Below are positions 17,677 to 24,993 of a DNA stretch of 64,000 bases, piece after piece. Position 1 is the first letter of the stretch. Each line of letters opens with the position of its first letter. The notes beneath the pieces are model-generated. The model saw only the letters and a list, made by a program, of their open reading frames with translations. It did no database searches and was not told the origin of the DNA. This DNA comes from Pandoraea sputorum (GTDB lineage Bacteria; Pseudomonadota; Gammaproteobacteria; Burkholderiales; Burkholderiaceae). Made by a program: the position numbers and the translations under genes. The stretch lies in the NCBI RefSeq assembly GCF_000814845.2, contig NZ_CP010431.2:2480001-2544000 (forward strand), given 5' to 3'.

Positions 17677-18576
17677 CTAGCGACAAATGTCCGCGATCTG
17701 CTCGCGCAGCCATCGATGCGCGGGGTCGACGTCGCGACGCGCGTGCCATGCGGCCTGAAACAGAAACGGCGGTATCGCAAACGGCGCGGCGAAGCGACGC
17801 AACTGGCGGTCGTGACGCAGATGCGCGACGGCCGTTTGCGCGACCGTCAGAATCAGGTCCGTCCCCGCAATCAGCTCCGGTGCAATGCTCCAGTGCGGCA
17901 ACGTGACGGCTACGCGCCGCGTGTGTCCCAACGCCTCTAGCGCCTGATCGATTTCGTTGTCCGCCCCCGGTCGCATCGCGACCAGCACATGCGGGCGCGC
18001 CAGCCATGCCGCCATCGTCAGCCCGCCCCGCGCAGGCAGCGTGGTGCGATCCGCCAGACAGACGAACGATTCTTCGAACAGCGTCTGCGTCTCCAATTCC
18101 CCCGGAAATTCGTGAAACACCCCCAGGGCCAGATCGATTTCGCCGTCGAGTAGCTGGGTGAGCATCGCTTCGCGGCTCGCTTGCGTGGCTGCGAGATCGA
18201 TGCCGGGTGCTTGCTCTCGCACGCGACGCGTGAGCTGTGGCAACGAGACGCGCGAACCGTAATCGGACAGCGCGATACGAAAGGTCCGCTTCGCCCGGCG
18301 TGGATCGAACGCCGGAGCGTGCAACAACCCTTGCAACTGATCGAGCGCGTCTTCGAGCGGACGTTGCAGTTCCAGCGCTCGCGAAGTCAGTGCGAGGCCA
18401 CCGTCGCGCCGCACCAGCAGCGGATCGTCGAAGATGCCGCGCAGTTGCGCGAGCGCGTGGCTGACTGCCGGTTGGCTGCGATGCAGCCGCAGCGCTGCAC
18501 GCGACACATGCCGCTCCGCCAGCAAAGCGTGCAGCGTCAGCAACAGATTGAGGTCGATTCGACGCAGATCATCCAT
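17677..18576 (-). CDS. LysR family transcriptional regulator (NodD/PcpR-like)
   Basis: 299 aa. Begins MDDLRRIDLNLLLTLHALLA, the opening of the NodD/LinR/PcpR-like LysR subgroup; HTH through LHRSQPAVSHALAQLRGIFD; substrate-binding domain to the end. Divergent from the YdcZ-type membrane protein gene at 18674, with a TCCATT-N5-AATGGA dyad between, so that gene is the probable target. Convergent with the HD gene, 16 bp away. Confidence 0.92.
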   Translation of the reverse strand: MDDLRRIDLNLLLTLHALLAERHVSRAALRLHRSQPAVSHALAQLRGIFDDPLLVRRDGGLALTSRALELQRPLEDALDQLQGLLHAPAFDPRRAKRTFRIALSDYGSRVSLPQLTRRVREQAPGIDLAATQASREAMLTQLLDGEIDLALGVFHEFPGELETQTLFEESFVCLADRTTLPARGGLTMAAWLARPHVLVAMRPGADNEIDQALEALGHTRRVAVTLPHWSIAPELIAGTDLILTVAQTAVAHLRHDRQLRRFAAPFAIPPFLFQAAWHARRDVDPAHRWLREQIADICR

Positions 18577-18608
18577 TTGGCGAATAGTTTGTGTGACGAA
18601 TTCGAATT

Positions 18609-18625
18609 TCCATTATTGAAATGGA
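18609..18625. promoter_or_regulatory. LysR-type operator candidate (TCCATT-N5-AATGGA)
   Basis: Perfect 6-bp inverted repeat in the 97-bp AT-rich gap between the divergent LysR and YdcZ-like genes. Confidence 0.4.
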
Positions 18626-18673
18626 TGATTCATGCTGAAGGCAAGCGATTTTTACGAATAGAGAGGTCACTTC

Positions 18674-19201
18674 ATGAATGCGTCAATGACACCCCAAATC
18701 CCCGCGACAGTCCTGTTGCCGCTCGCCATCGCGATGCTGGCCGGTGCTGTTGTCCCGTTCCAGGCTGGCAGCAACGCAGCGCTTGGGCGCGCACTGGGTC
18801 ACCCGTTGTGGGCGACGGTGGCGTCGTTGCTCGTAAGTCTCATCGTTGTGCTGCCCGTGTTGATCGGCATGCGCGCGGGATTGCCGGACATCGGTGCAGC
18901 CGCACGCGGGCCGTGGTGGCTGTGGATCGGCGGTATTGCGGGCGTGGCTTATATCACGGCGGCGCTGGTGCTCACGCCGCGTCTGGGGGCGGCGAACTTC
19001 ATCGTTTGTGTGGTGGCGGGGCAGGTCGTCGCGTCGCTCATCATCGATCACTTCGGGCTGATGGGACTTGCCACCAAGCCCGTCAATCTCGCGCGCATTG
19101 CGGGTGTAGCGCTTATTGTTCTGGGCATGCTCGTTGTGCAATGGGGCACACGTGCGGCATCAGCAGGGGCGACAGACGCGGTTAAGTCCATCGCGTCCTG
19201 A
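18674..19201 (+). CDS. DMT superfamily YdcZ-like (DUF606) membrane protein
   Basis: 175 aa, five hydrophobic segments, matching the short DUF606/YdcZ family of the drug/metabolite transporter superfamily. Typical start: LPLAIAMLAGAVVPFQAGSN AALGRALGHPLWATVASLLV, where QAGxNAxLG is the family hallmark. Such half-size DMT proteins usually act as dimers in the inner membrane; substrate unknown. Divergent from a LysR gene that probably controls it. AGAGAGG lies just before the ATG. Confidence 0.88.
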   Translation: MNASMTPQIPATVLLPLAIAMLAGAVVPFQAGSNAALGRALGHPLWATVASLLVSLIVVLPVLIGMRAGLPDIGAAARGPWWLWIGGIAGVAYITAALVLTPRLGAANFIVCVVAGQVVASLIIDHFGLMGLATKPVNLARIAGVALIVLGMLVVQWGTRAASAGATDAVKSIAS

Positions 19202-19321
19202 CGGACGCAACCCGTGTCGTCGTCACCCGTTCGGCATTACGTTCAACGTCGATGTAATCAGGTGGCTTGATATATTTGGTGTATACGCAATTAGCGTTGT
19301 TCGGACCCCATTTCGGCGCAC

Positions 19322-19339
19322 CGTTCCACCGGTGGAACG
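19322..19339. repeat. 18-bp perfect palindrome CGTTCCACC/GGTGGAACG
   Basis: Spacer-less inverted repeat 120 bp after the YdcZ-like gene. It could fold with a CCGG loop, but no T-run follows, so a protein-binding site is as likely as a terminator. Confidence 0.45.
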
Positions 19340-19391
19340 CCTTGTCTGGCGGGCGTTTTCGGGGTGCCGGATGAATTTGTCACGGCAAGGC

Positions 19392-19418
19392 TCAAGTTTC
19401 GTCAAAAGCACTCGTTAA
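19392..19418 (+). promoter_or_regulatory. Sigma-28 (FliA) promoter candidate
   Basis: TCAAGTTT, 11 bp, CTCGTTAA. The E. coli FliA consensus is TAAAGTTT-N11-GCCGATAA: the -35 matches 7 of 8, the spacer is exact, and the -10 matches 5 of 8. It lies 107 bp before the chemoreceptor ATG, a gene class usually under this sigma factor. Confidence 0.5.
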
Positions 19419-19524
19419 GTCTCGTCAGAGGTACCGAAAGCGGTACGGAGAGAGACAGTGACCTGCCGCGCGTGCTGGCGGCAGGGCGAAACCAAGACCC
19501 CCAGGACGAATCGCGCAACCACCG

Positions 19525-21162
19525 ATGTTCAAGAATCTGAGTATCAGCAAACGGCTCGCCGCCGCCTTTTCCCTCAACGTTCTCATGCTGCTGGTCGTGG
19601 CGGTCGTCGCCGTGACGAAGATGGCGACGATGGACACGAACACGCAGCTCATCGTGTCCGACCTGAACAACAAGATTCTCGAATTCCATAATCTGAAGGA
19701 TCGCGCGGCCCATGTGGCGGTGCTGCTGCGTGACATCGCGATGTCCGAAGACGCTTCGCAGCTCGACACGCGTCTGAAGAAGATCGAAGAGCTGCGTCAG
19801 GCGAACCTGAAGAGCATCGACGGCATGGCGACGATGTTCTACACGGAGAAGGGTAAAGCGCTCTATCAAACGCTCACGCAGGCCAGCGCGGAGTACGGCA
19901 AGCAACTCGACGCGTTCAAAGCGCTCGTACATAACGGCGACTACGCCGGGGCCAAGGCGCAACTGCTGGGCAGTCTCCAGAAGGCGCAAGTGGCGTTCTT
20001 CTCCCCGCTCGACGACCTGATGGGCGTCGGCAAGGCAGTGAGTGCGAAGGAAGCGGCTGACGCTAACGACGCCTATCTTTCCGCCCGCGTTTGGCTGTTT
20101 GCAACGTTGTTGCTGTCGGTGACGTTGTCTGTAGTGGCGGGCGTGGCGATTGCGCGCTCGGTGACGCGTCCGGTGCGCGCGGTCTCGCAAGGGGCTTCGG
20201 CGCTCGCCAACGGCGACCTGACGCATCGGGTGAAAGTCGAAAGCCGCGACGAAATCGGAGAGATGGCCAATGCGCTGGACACGGCCATTGCACAACTGAG
20301 CCATCTGGTGCGCAACATCCAGGGTGCATCGGGTGCCATCGACACTGCCGCGCGTGAGATCGCACAGGGCAACACGGATCTGTCGCAGCGTACGGAAGAG
20401 CAAGCCGCCTCGCTTGAGGAGACGGCGGCGTCGATGGAGGAGCTGACGTCGACCGTGCGTCAGAACGTCGAGCATGCCGTCGAGGCCAGGCGTCTGTCGC
20501 AAGAGGCGTCGGGCGTGGCCGATGCCGGGGCGCACAGTGTGCGTGCCGTCGTGGAGACGATGCAGGCGATGGCCAGCGCCTCGGCGCGCATGAGCGAGAT
20601 GATCACCGCCATCGAAGGCATTGCATTCCAGACCAACATCCTCGCGCTCAATGCCGCAGTGGAAGCCGCGCGTGCGGGCGAGCAAGGCCGCGGGTTCGCT
20701 GTCGTGGCTGGCGAAGTGCGCACGCTGGCGCAGCGCTCGGCGGGCACCGCCAAGGACATTCGCGAGTTGATCGCGGCGTCCGTTAAGCAGGTGCAGGACG
20801 GTTCGTCGCGCGTGGAAGTCGCCGGTCGCACCATGGATCAGATCGTGGTGTCCGTGCGGCGTGTGAGCGAACTCATCACCGAAATCGCTGCGGCTAGCGA
20901 CGAGCAGGCGCGCGGCATCGAACAGGTCAATCAGGCCGTCGCGCAGATGGATCAGGTGACGCAGCAGAACGCCGCGCTAGTCGAAGAGGCTGCGGCGGCG
21001 GCCGAGCACATGCGTCAGCAGGCCGCCGACCTCGTGAGCGAGACGTCGAAGTTCCGCGTGGACAGCGGTGTCGGCACGCACGGCGACTTTGCGCATCATC
21101 CGGTGCCCGTGACGCCGGGGCTCGCCGCCCCCGAAGACAGGCATTTGCGCGTCGTCGCCTGA
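19525..21162 (+). CDS. Methyl-accepting chemotaxis protein (Tsr/Tar-type)
   Basis: 545 aa inner-membrane chemoreceptor. First membrane segment at residues about 12-32 (AAAFSLNVLMLLVVAVVAVT), four-helix-bundle periplasmic domain to about 188, second membrane segment near 190-212, HAMP (ARSVTRPVRAVSQGASALAN) and the signalling domain with the hairpin tip IEGIAFQTNILALNAAVEAA RAGEQGRGFAVVA at about residues 365-400. No C-terminal NWETF-like pentapeptide for CheR/CheB docking; it ends HLRVVA. Ligand unknown. A sigma-28-like promoter lies upstream. Confidence 0.95.
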   Translation: MFKNLSISKRLAAAFSLNVLMLLVVAVVAVTKMATMDTNTQLIVSDLNNKILEFHNLKDRAAHVAVLLRDIAMSEDASQLDTRLKKIEELRQANLKSIDGMATMFYTEKGKALYQTLTQASAEYGKQLDAFKALVHNGDYAGAKAQLLGSLQKAQVAFFSPLDDLMGVGKAVSAKEAADANDAYLSARVWLFATLLLSVTLSVVAGVAIARSVTRPVRAVSQGASALANGDLTHRVKVESRDEIGEMANALDTAIAQLSHLVRNIQGASGAIDTAAREIAQGNTDLSQRTEEQAASLEETAASMEELTSTVRQNVEHAVEARRLSQEASGVADAGAHSVRAVVETMQAMASASARMSEMITAIEGIAFQTNILALNAAVEAARAGEQGRGFAVVAGEVRTLAQRSAGTAKDIRELIAASVKQVQDGSSRVEVAGRTMDQIVVSVRRVSELITEIAAASDEQARGIEQVNQAVAQMDQVTQQNAALVEEAAAAAEHMRQQAADLVSETSKFRVDSGVGTHGDFAHHPVPVTPGLAAPEDRHLRVVA

Positions 21163-21194
21163 CGACGCGCTATCGCCGTCGTTGCGTACTTGCT

Positions 21195-22175
21195 TCAGGC
21201 AGCGTCGGCCACCGTCGCCCCTTGCGCTGCCTTCGCACCGAACGCAGTGTCGATGGCGGCGACGGCATCTACCAACTGCTGCGCAAGCGCCGGTGACGCA
21301 CTCGTCATCGGTGCACGCAGCACGTCCTCCAGCCAGCCTTCGCGCGCGAGCCACGCCTTCACCGGGCCGGGGTTCGCTTCGGCAAACAGCAGCCTCACGA
21401 CCGGCATGAGCGCATGAAAGAGTACGCGCGCGACGTCGAGTTGCTGCGCGCGCACGGCACGATAGAGCGCTGCGAAATGGGCCGGACGGCAATGCGACGA
21501 CGCAATGATCGCGCCATGGCCGCCCATCGTCAGCGTCGACAGCAGTTGATGATCTTCGCCCGCAAGGACGGACAGACGCCCATCGGCGATCAGCGCCTGT
21601 GTCGTGTGCGCATTCCCGCCGCAATCCTTGATGCCGCGAATGTTAGCGTGACCGGCGAGCGTGAGCAGTGTCTCTAACGTCAGCGTGGCCCCTGTGCGAT
21701 ACGGAATATCGTAGAGCACCAGCGGCGCGGCCGAGCGGTCGGCCAGCGCATGGAACCAGTCGACGAGCCCCGCCTGCGACGGGCGGATGTAATACGGCGC
21801 GGGCGTCAGCACACCGGCGAGCGGCAGTGCGTTCAGGGCGTCCATGCGCGTGAGCGTATGCCCGAGATGATTACCCGCTAGCCCCGCGATGACAGGCAGC
21901 CCGTCGGCTTCTGCCAATACGGTCTCAAGCACGGCGATTTGTTCGTCGTCTTCCAACGCGGCGGCTTCACCGGTCGTGCCACAGATCACGAAGCCCGCAA
22001 TTCCCGAATGACGATAGTGCGCAACGATCCGCCGCAGTGCGGTGTGATCGACCGGCGCATGTGCGCCTTCTCGCTTGAACGGCGTGATGAGCGGCAGCCA
22101 GATCCCGCGAAAGCTGGACGACGCGTGAAGCGAGGTCGACTGAGCGGCGGCGATGGGCGATTGCGAGTCTTGCAT
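21195..22175 (-). CDS. Dihydrodipicolinate synthase family (DapA-like) lyase/aldolase
   Basis: 326 aa from the ATG at 22175, preceded by GGGAG; the frame continues upstream to 22340 without a better start. TIM-barrel class I aldolase: ICGTTGEAAALEDDEQ (the pyruvate-carboxylate-binding GTTGE), LYDIPYRTG with the catalytic Tyr, and IRGIKDCGGN with the Schiff-base Lys. A 30-residue polar N-terminal extension precedes the barrel. The context is not a lysine operon, so it may be a catabolic DapA relative rather than the biosynthetic enzyme. Convergent with the chemoreceptor gene. Confidence 0.88.
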   Translation of the reverse strand: MQDSQSPIAAAQSTSLHASSSFRGIWLPLITPFKREGAHAPVDHTALRRIVAHYRHSGIAGFVICGTTGEAAALEDDEQIAVLETVLAEADGLPVIAGLAGNHLGHTLTRMDALNALPLAGVLTPAPYYIRPSQAGLVDWFHALADRSAAPLVLYDIPYRTGATLTLETLLTLAGHANIRGIKDCGGNAHTTQALIADGRLSVLAGEDHQLLSTLTMGGHGAIIASSHCRPAHFAALYRAVRAQQLDVARVLFHALMPVVRLLFAEANPGPVKAWLAREGWLEDVLRAPMTSASPALAQQLVDAVAAIDTAFGAKAAQGATVADAA

Positions 22176-22351
22176 GGTGTCTCCCTGATACGAATACGAT
22201 GAACGTGTGGTGACCTTGTACGGAAACCGTTCAGCAGGGCGACGCAAGATTTGACGCGTGGCGTTCGGGGCAGATTGGCCGGTGATGCGGTGCGGGTATT
22301 GCAGGCGCGCACTGGGCGCTGGGCGGGACTGCCGGTCCACGTGGCTATTCC

Positions 22352-22403
22352 GTCGCTCAACTGACGGAACAGCACGCTCCGGTCAGTTGAGCGACTGTTT
22401 TTT
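22352..22403 (+). terminator. Rho-independent terminator with no protein gene upstream
   Basis: 14-bp perfect stem GTCGCTCAACTGAC (22352-22365) / GTCAGTTGAGCGAC (22382-22395), 16-nt loop with a smaller inner GGA/TCC pairing, then TG and six Ts at 22398-22403. A competing 6-bp hairpin TCCGTC (22349-22354)/GACGGA (22363-22368) would disrupt it. No T-run follows in the other direction. Confidence 0.75.
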
Positions 22404-22650
22404 GCTTTTGACGAACGCACCCCGTTGTCCCGGAAGGGCAACGCGCAGCGTCTGCGAACGGAGGAGGGCGGAATTCGTCATGCGGTGACTCTATACGCAA
22501 CGCGCGGGTAACGTCAAGCGCGTCAATGCAAAACGTCAAGGCGATGCCAGCAGGGTCTCAGACAGGGCGAACTTGCCACGAATGGAAGAAAAGCTTCGGC
22601 GGTCGTCCACCCGACCGGGATTCGCGGGCGTGGCGTCTACATCCGACGCA

Positions 22651-22666
22651 TGGCATGCGACTTGCA
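22651..22666 (+). promoter_or_regulatory. Sigma-54 (RpoN) promoter
   Basis: TGGCATGCGACTTGCA matches the TGGCACG-N4-TTGCW consensus at all but one position; GG (22652-22653) and GC (22664-22665) are separated by exactly 10 bp. Expected transcript start near 22677, about 70 bp before the BON-domain ATG. Two sigma-54 activator genes lie 1.1-2.2 kb away. Confidence 0.75.
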
Positions 22667-22747
22667 CAAGGATTTGTCCGGTGCCGGATCGGTTGAACAG
22701 GAGCCGTTGCTTCTGGACCGCTGGTGCTGTTCATCTGGAGAATCATC

Positions 22748-23812
22748 ATGCAACGACGATACGCAACGCGCGATAACGAACGCGAACGGCAAACGCAAGG
22801 TGGCGGACAGCGCAACCAATACCGTCGCGATTTCGACGAGGAGGCCATGCAGCGGGAATTCTCCGCGTACGACCAGGAGGACGAGTACGGCATGCAGCCG
22901 TCGCGCGAGCGTGGCGAACGAGGAGGACAAGGGGCATGGCAAGCCGACTGGAGCGAAGCTGGCCGTGCACGCATCGACGATCCACGCTACGGCTATTCCC
23001 GCGACACATACGGCCGTTCGCAAGGCGGGCAAAGCCGCGAAACCTGGGGAACACGCAGCGGTTCGGGTGGCACGGGCGGCTACGGCCGAGACTACGGTCG
23101 CGATTACGAGGACGCTTTCATGGGCGAATACGGCAGCGACAATGGGGGCGATTTCGGCGCCAACTATGGTCGTGACTATGGCCGAGATTACGGGCGCGAT
23201 TATGACCGCGATTACGGGAGCCGTATCTCGCAAGGCGCCGGACGTCGCCAGGGCTACGGCGGGCAGTCGATGCAGCGCGGACCCCAAGGCTGGGAATCGC
23301 AGGCGCAGCAGCGGGGCTACGGCAACCATGGCAGCTACGCAAGCCAAGGCGCTCAGGGAGGTCGGGGAGGTCAAGGCGCGTCGATGGACATGCGTCATCG
23401 TCAGGGACCAAAGGGCTACAGCCGTTCGGACGAACGCATTCGTGAGGACGTCTGCGAACGCCTTTGCATGGCGCACGAGCTTGAAGTGCAAGACGTCAGC
23501 GTGCAGGTGAAGGACGGTCGCGTCGACTTGCAGGGCAGCGTGCCGGAGCGCTGGATGAAGCACGCCATCGAAGACTGCGCCGAGCAGTGCTTCGGCGTGC
23601 AGGACGTCGAGAACCGCATCCGTACGCAGTCGTCGCACGCCGACCACCAACACGGTGGCACCGGCTCGGGTGCCTCGGCGTCGCAACGTACTTCGGGGCA
23701 AACAGGTACGGTCGGCACGGCAGGGGCGCACACAACGTCGAGCGCCGCAGGCTCGACCGGCGCGTCGTCGGGGACGTCCGGCCAGGGTAACGACGCAGGT
23801 AAGCACCACTAA
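22748..23812 (+). CDS. BON domain protein with YGRD-repeat low-complexity region
   Basis: 354 aa from the ATG at 22748 (GGAG 8 bp upstream). Residues 1-235 are hydrophilic and low complexity, rich in Gly, Arg, Tyr, Gln and Asp, with a run of YGRD units at about residues 139-155. A BON domain at about residues 218-295 (RSDERIREDVCERLC ... DVSVQVKDGRVDLQGSVPER and DVQDVENRIR) is of the type that binds membranes or hydrophobic ligands. A Ser/Thr/Gly-rich tail ends in KHH. No signal peptide. Related BON proteins in Burkholderiales are usually stress-linked; the role here is unknown. Sigma-54 promoter upstream. Confidence 0.8.
   Translation: MQRRYATRDNERERQTQGGGQRNQYRRDFDEEAMQREFSAYDQEDEYGMQPSRERGERGGQGAWQADWSEAGRARIDDPRYGYSRDTYGRSQGGQSRETWGTRSGSGGTGGYGRDYGRDYEDAFMGEYGSDNGGDFGANYGRDYGRDYGRDYDRDYGSRISQGAGRRQGYGGQSMQRGPQGWESQAQQRGYGNHGSYASQGAQGGRGGQGASMDMRHRQGPKGYSRSDERIREDVCERLCMAHELEVQDVSVQVKDGRVDLQGSVPERWMKHAIEDCAEQCFGVQDVENRIRTQSSHADHQHGGTGSGASASQRTSGQTGTVGTAGAHTTSSAAGSTGASSGTSGQGNDAGKHH
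23157..23220 (+). repeat. 12-bp tandem coding repeat (YGRD units)
   Basis: Imperfect tandem units of about 12 bp, TATGGTCGTGAC and variants, encoding YGRDYGRDYGRDYDRDYGS in the low-complexity part of the BON protein. Synonymous differences between units indicate an older expansion. Confidence 0.7.
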
Positions 23813-23827
23813 GAAGGATCGGGGCCG

Positions 23828-23854
23828 CCACTTCCTCGTGATATGGGGAAGTGG
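23828..23854. terminator. Hairpin between convergent genes
   Basis: 8-bp stem CCACTTCC/GGAAGTGG with 11-nt loop, between the stop codons of the BON gene and the convergent sigma-54 activator. Further GC pairing outside the stem is interrupted. No clear T-run, so a bidirectional terminator is only probable. Confidence 0.45.
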
Positions 23855-23873
23855 CCGGGGGCCGTCACTGCGA

Positions 23874-24824
23874 TCAGCGCCCGGTGGATGTCGTCAGCCG
23901 GTTGTATAGCGTTTTCAGACTGACACCGAGTGAGCGTGCAGTGCGTGGCTTGTCGTTCTCGTGATGTGCCAGCGATGCCGCGATGAAGTGATGCTGTGCG
24001 TCGGCCAGCGTGATGACGCGAGGCAATTCGAGCGTGCCGTGATGAACGACGGGATCGGCGGGCATCACGGAATCAGTCGTCACGTGCAGCACGTCGTCGG
24101 AGAGAATGAACGCACGCTCGATCACGTGATGCAACTCGCGCACGTTACCGGGCCACGCGTGCGCGTCAAGCGCACGCATCGATGCGACCGACAAACGTTT
24201 CGACGTTCTCGCCCGCGCGTTAAGCGAACGGACATGGGCATGCGCGAGCGTCGCAATGTCCCCGTCGCGATGGCGCAGCGCGGGCACGTGCAATACAAAC
24301 GCGGCGAGCCGGTAGAGCAGGTCGTCGCGCAACGCGCCGTTGCGCAACGCCTCGGTAACGTCGTGACGCGTCGCCGCAATCACGCGAACGTCCACAGGCA
24401 CCGCCTGACTGCCGCCAACGCGGCACAACGTGCTCGATTCGAGCGCCCGCAGGAGCTTCACCTGCATGGCTGGCGGCATATCGCCGATTTCGTCGAGGAA
24501 CAATGTGCCGCCGTTTGCGGCTTCGAAGTAGCCGCGCCGCTGGTCGACAGCGCCCGTAAAGCTGCCGCGCTCGTGCCCGAACCACTGGGACTCGGCAAGG
24601 TCTGCGGGCATCGCACCGCATGGCACGGCAACGAACGGTCCGTCGCGACGATCGCTCGCGGCATGCAACGCACGCGCTGCAAGCTCTTTTCCGCTGCCAC
24701 TTTCACCCAGTATCAGGACACTGACGGACGTTCGCGCAACACGCTCGATCTGCGCGCGCAAAGCGCGAATCGCTGTCGAGTTGCCGAGCAGTGAAACGAC
24801 GGGGATGTCGGGCTGACGTGTCAT
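23874..24824 (-). CDS. Sigma-54-dependent activator lacking a sensory domain
   Basis: 316 aa from the ATG at 24824. AAA+ sigma-54 interaction domain from about residue 10 to 240: Walker A GESGSGKE, loop 1 ERGSFTGA (GSFTGA in place of GAFTGA), Walker B GGTLFLDEIGDMP, arginine finger region YRLAAFVLHVPALRHRDGD. C-terminal Fis-type HTH, TARSLGVSLKTLYNRL. There is no receiver, PAS or GAF domain, so activity must be set by a partner, by level or by effector binding to the AAA domain, as for PspF. The longer frame to 24995 adds only polar sequence. Head to head with a second activator. Confidence 0.9.
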   Translation of the reverse strand: MTRQPDIPVVSLLGNSTAIRALRAQIERVARTSVSVLILGESGSGKELAARALHAASDRRDGPFVAVPCGAMPADLAESQWFGHERGSFTGAVDQRRGYFEAANGGTLFLDEIGDMPPAMQVKLLRALESSTLCRVGGSQAVPVDVRVIAATRHDVTEALRNGALRDDLLYRLAAFVLHVPALRHRDGDIATLAHAHVRSLNARARTSKRLSVASMRALDAHAWPGNVRELHHVIERAFILSDDVLHVTTDSVMPADPVVHHGTLELPRVITLADAQHHFIAASLAHHENDKPRTARSLGVSLKTLYNRLTTSTGR

Positions 24825-24993
24825 GCCGTTGTGACGCGAAGTGCTCCGCGAATATCCCGTCCGATCCGAAATTCGACATTGAAATTTTGTAGTCGATGCG
24901 CGTATCGCATAGGAAGTTTCGATGACATCGCGCCGAACGGCATCGCGGATTACGTAGTCGAACAGAGCATCTGCGGTACCCCCGGAGGAGTTC

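Larger units (their letters stand above)
19202..19524. other. 323-bp intergenic region upstream of the chemoreceptor
   Basis: No open frame I would support. It holds an 18-bp perfect palindrome (19322-19339) and a likely sigma-28 promoter (19392-19418). Confidence 0.6.
22176..22747. other. 572-bp intergenic region between the DapA-like and BON-domain genes
   Basis: No protein gene that I would support. It holds a strong + strand Rho-independent terminator (22352-22403) with no upstream gene on that strand, which suggests a small RNA gene, and a sigma-54 promoter at 22651-22666 that serves the BON-domain gene. A lone TTGACG at 22251 is the only -35-like hexamer before the terminator, without a convincing -10. 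Confidence 0.6.

Noticed and set aside
23157..23220. Tandem repeats that could suggest a CRISPR or VNTR array
   Set aside because: Units are 12 bp without spacers and stay in frame within the BON protein, so they are coding repeats.
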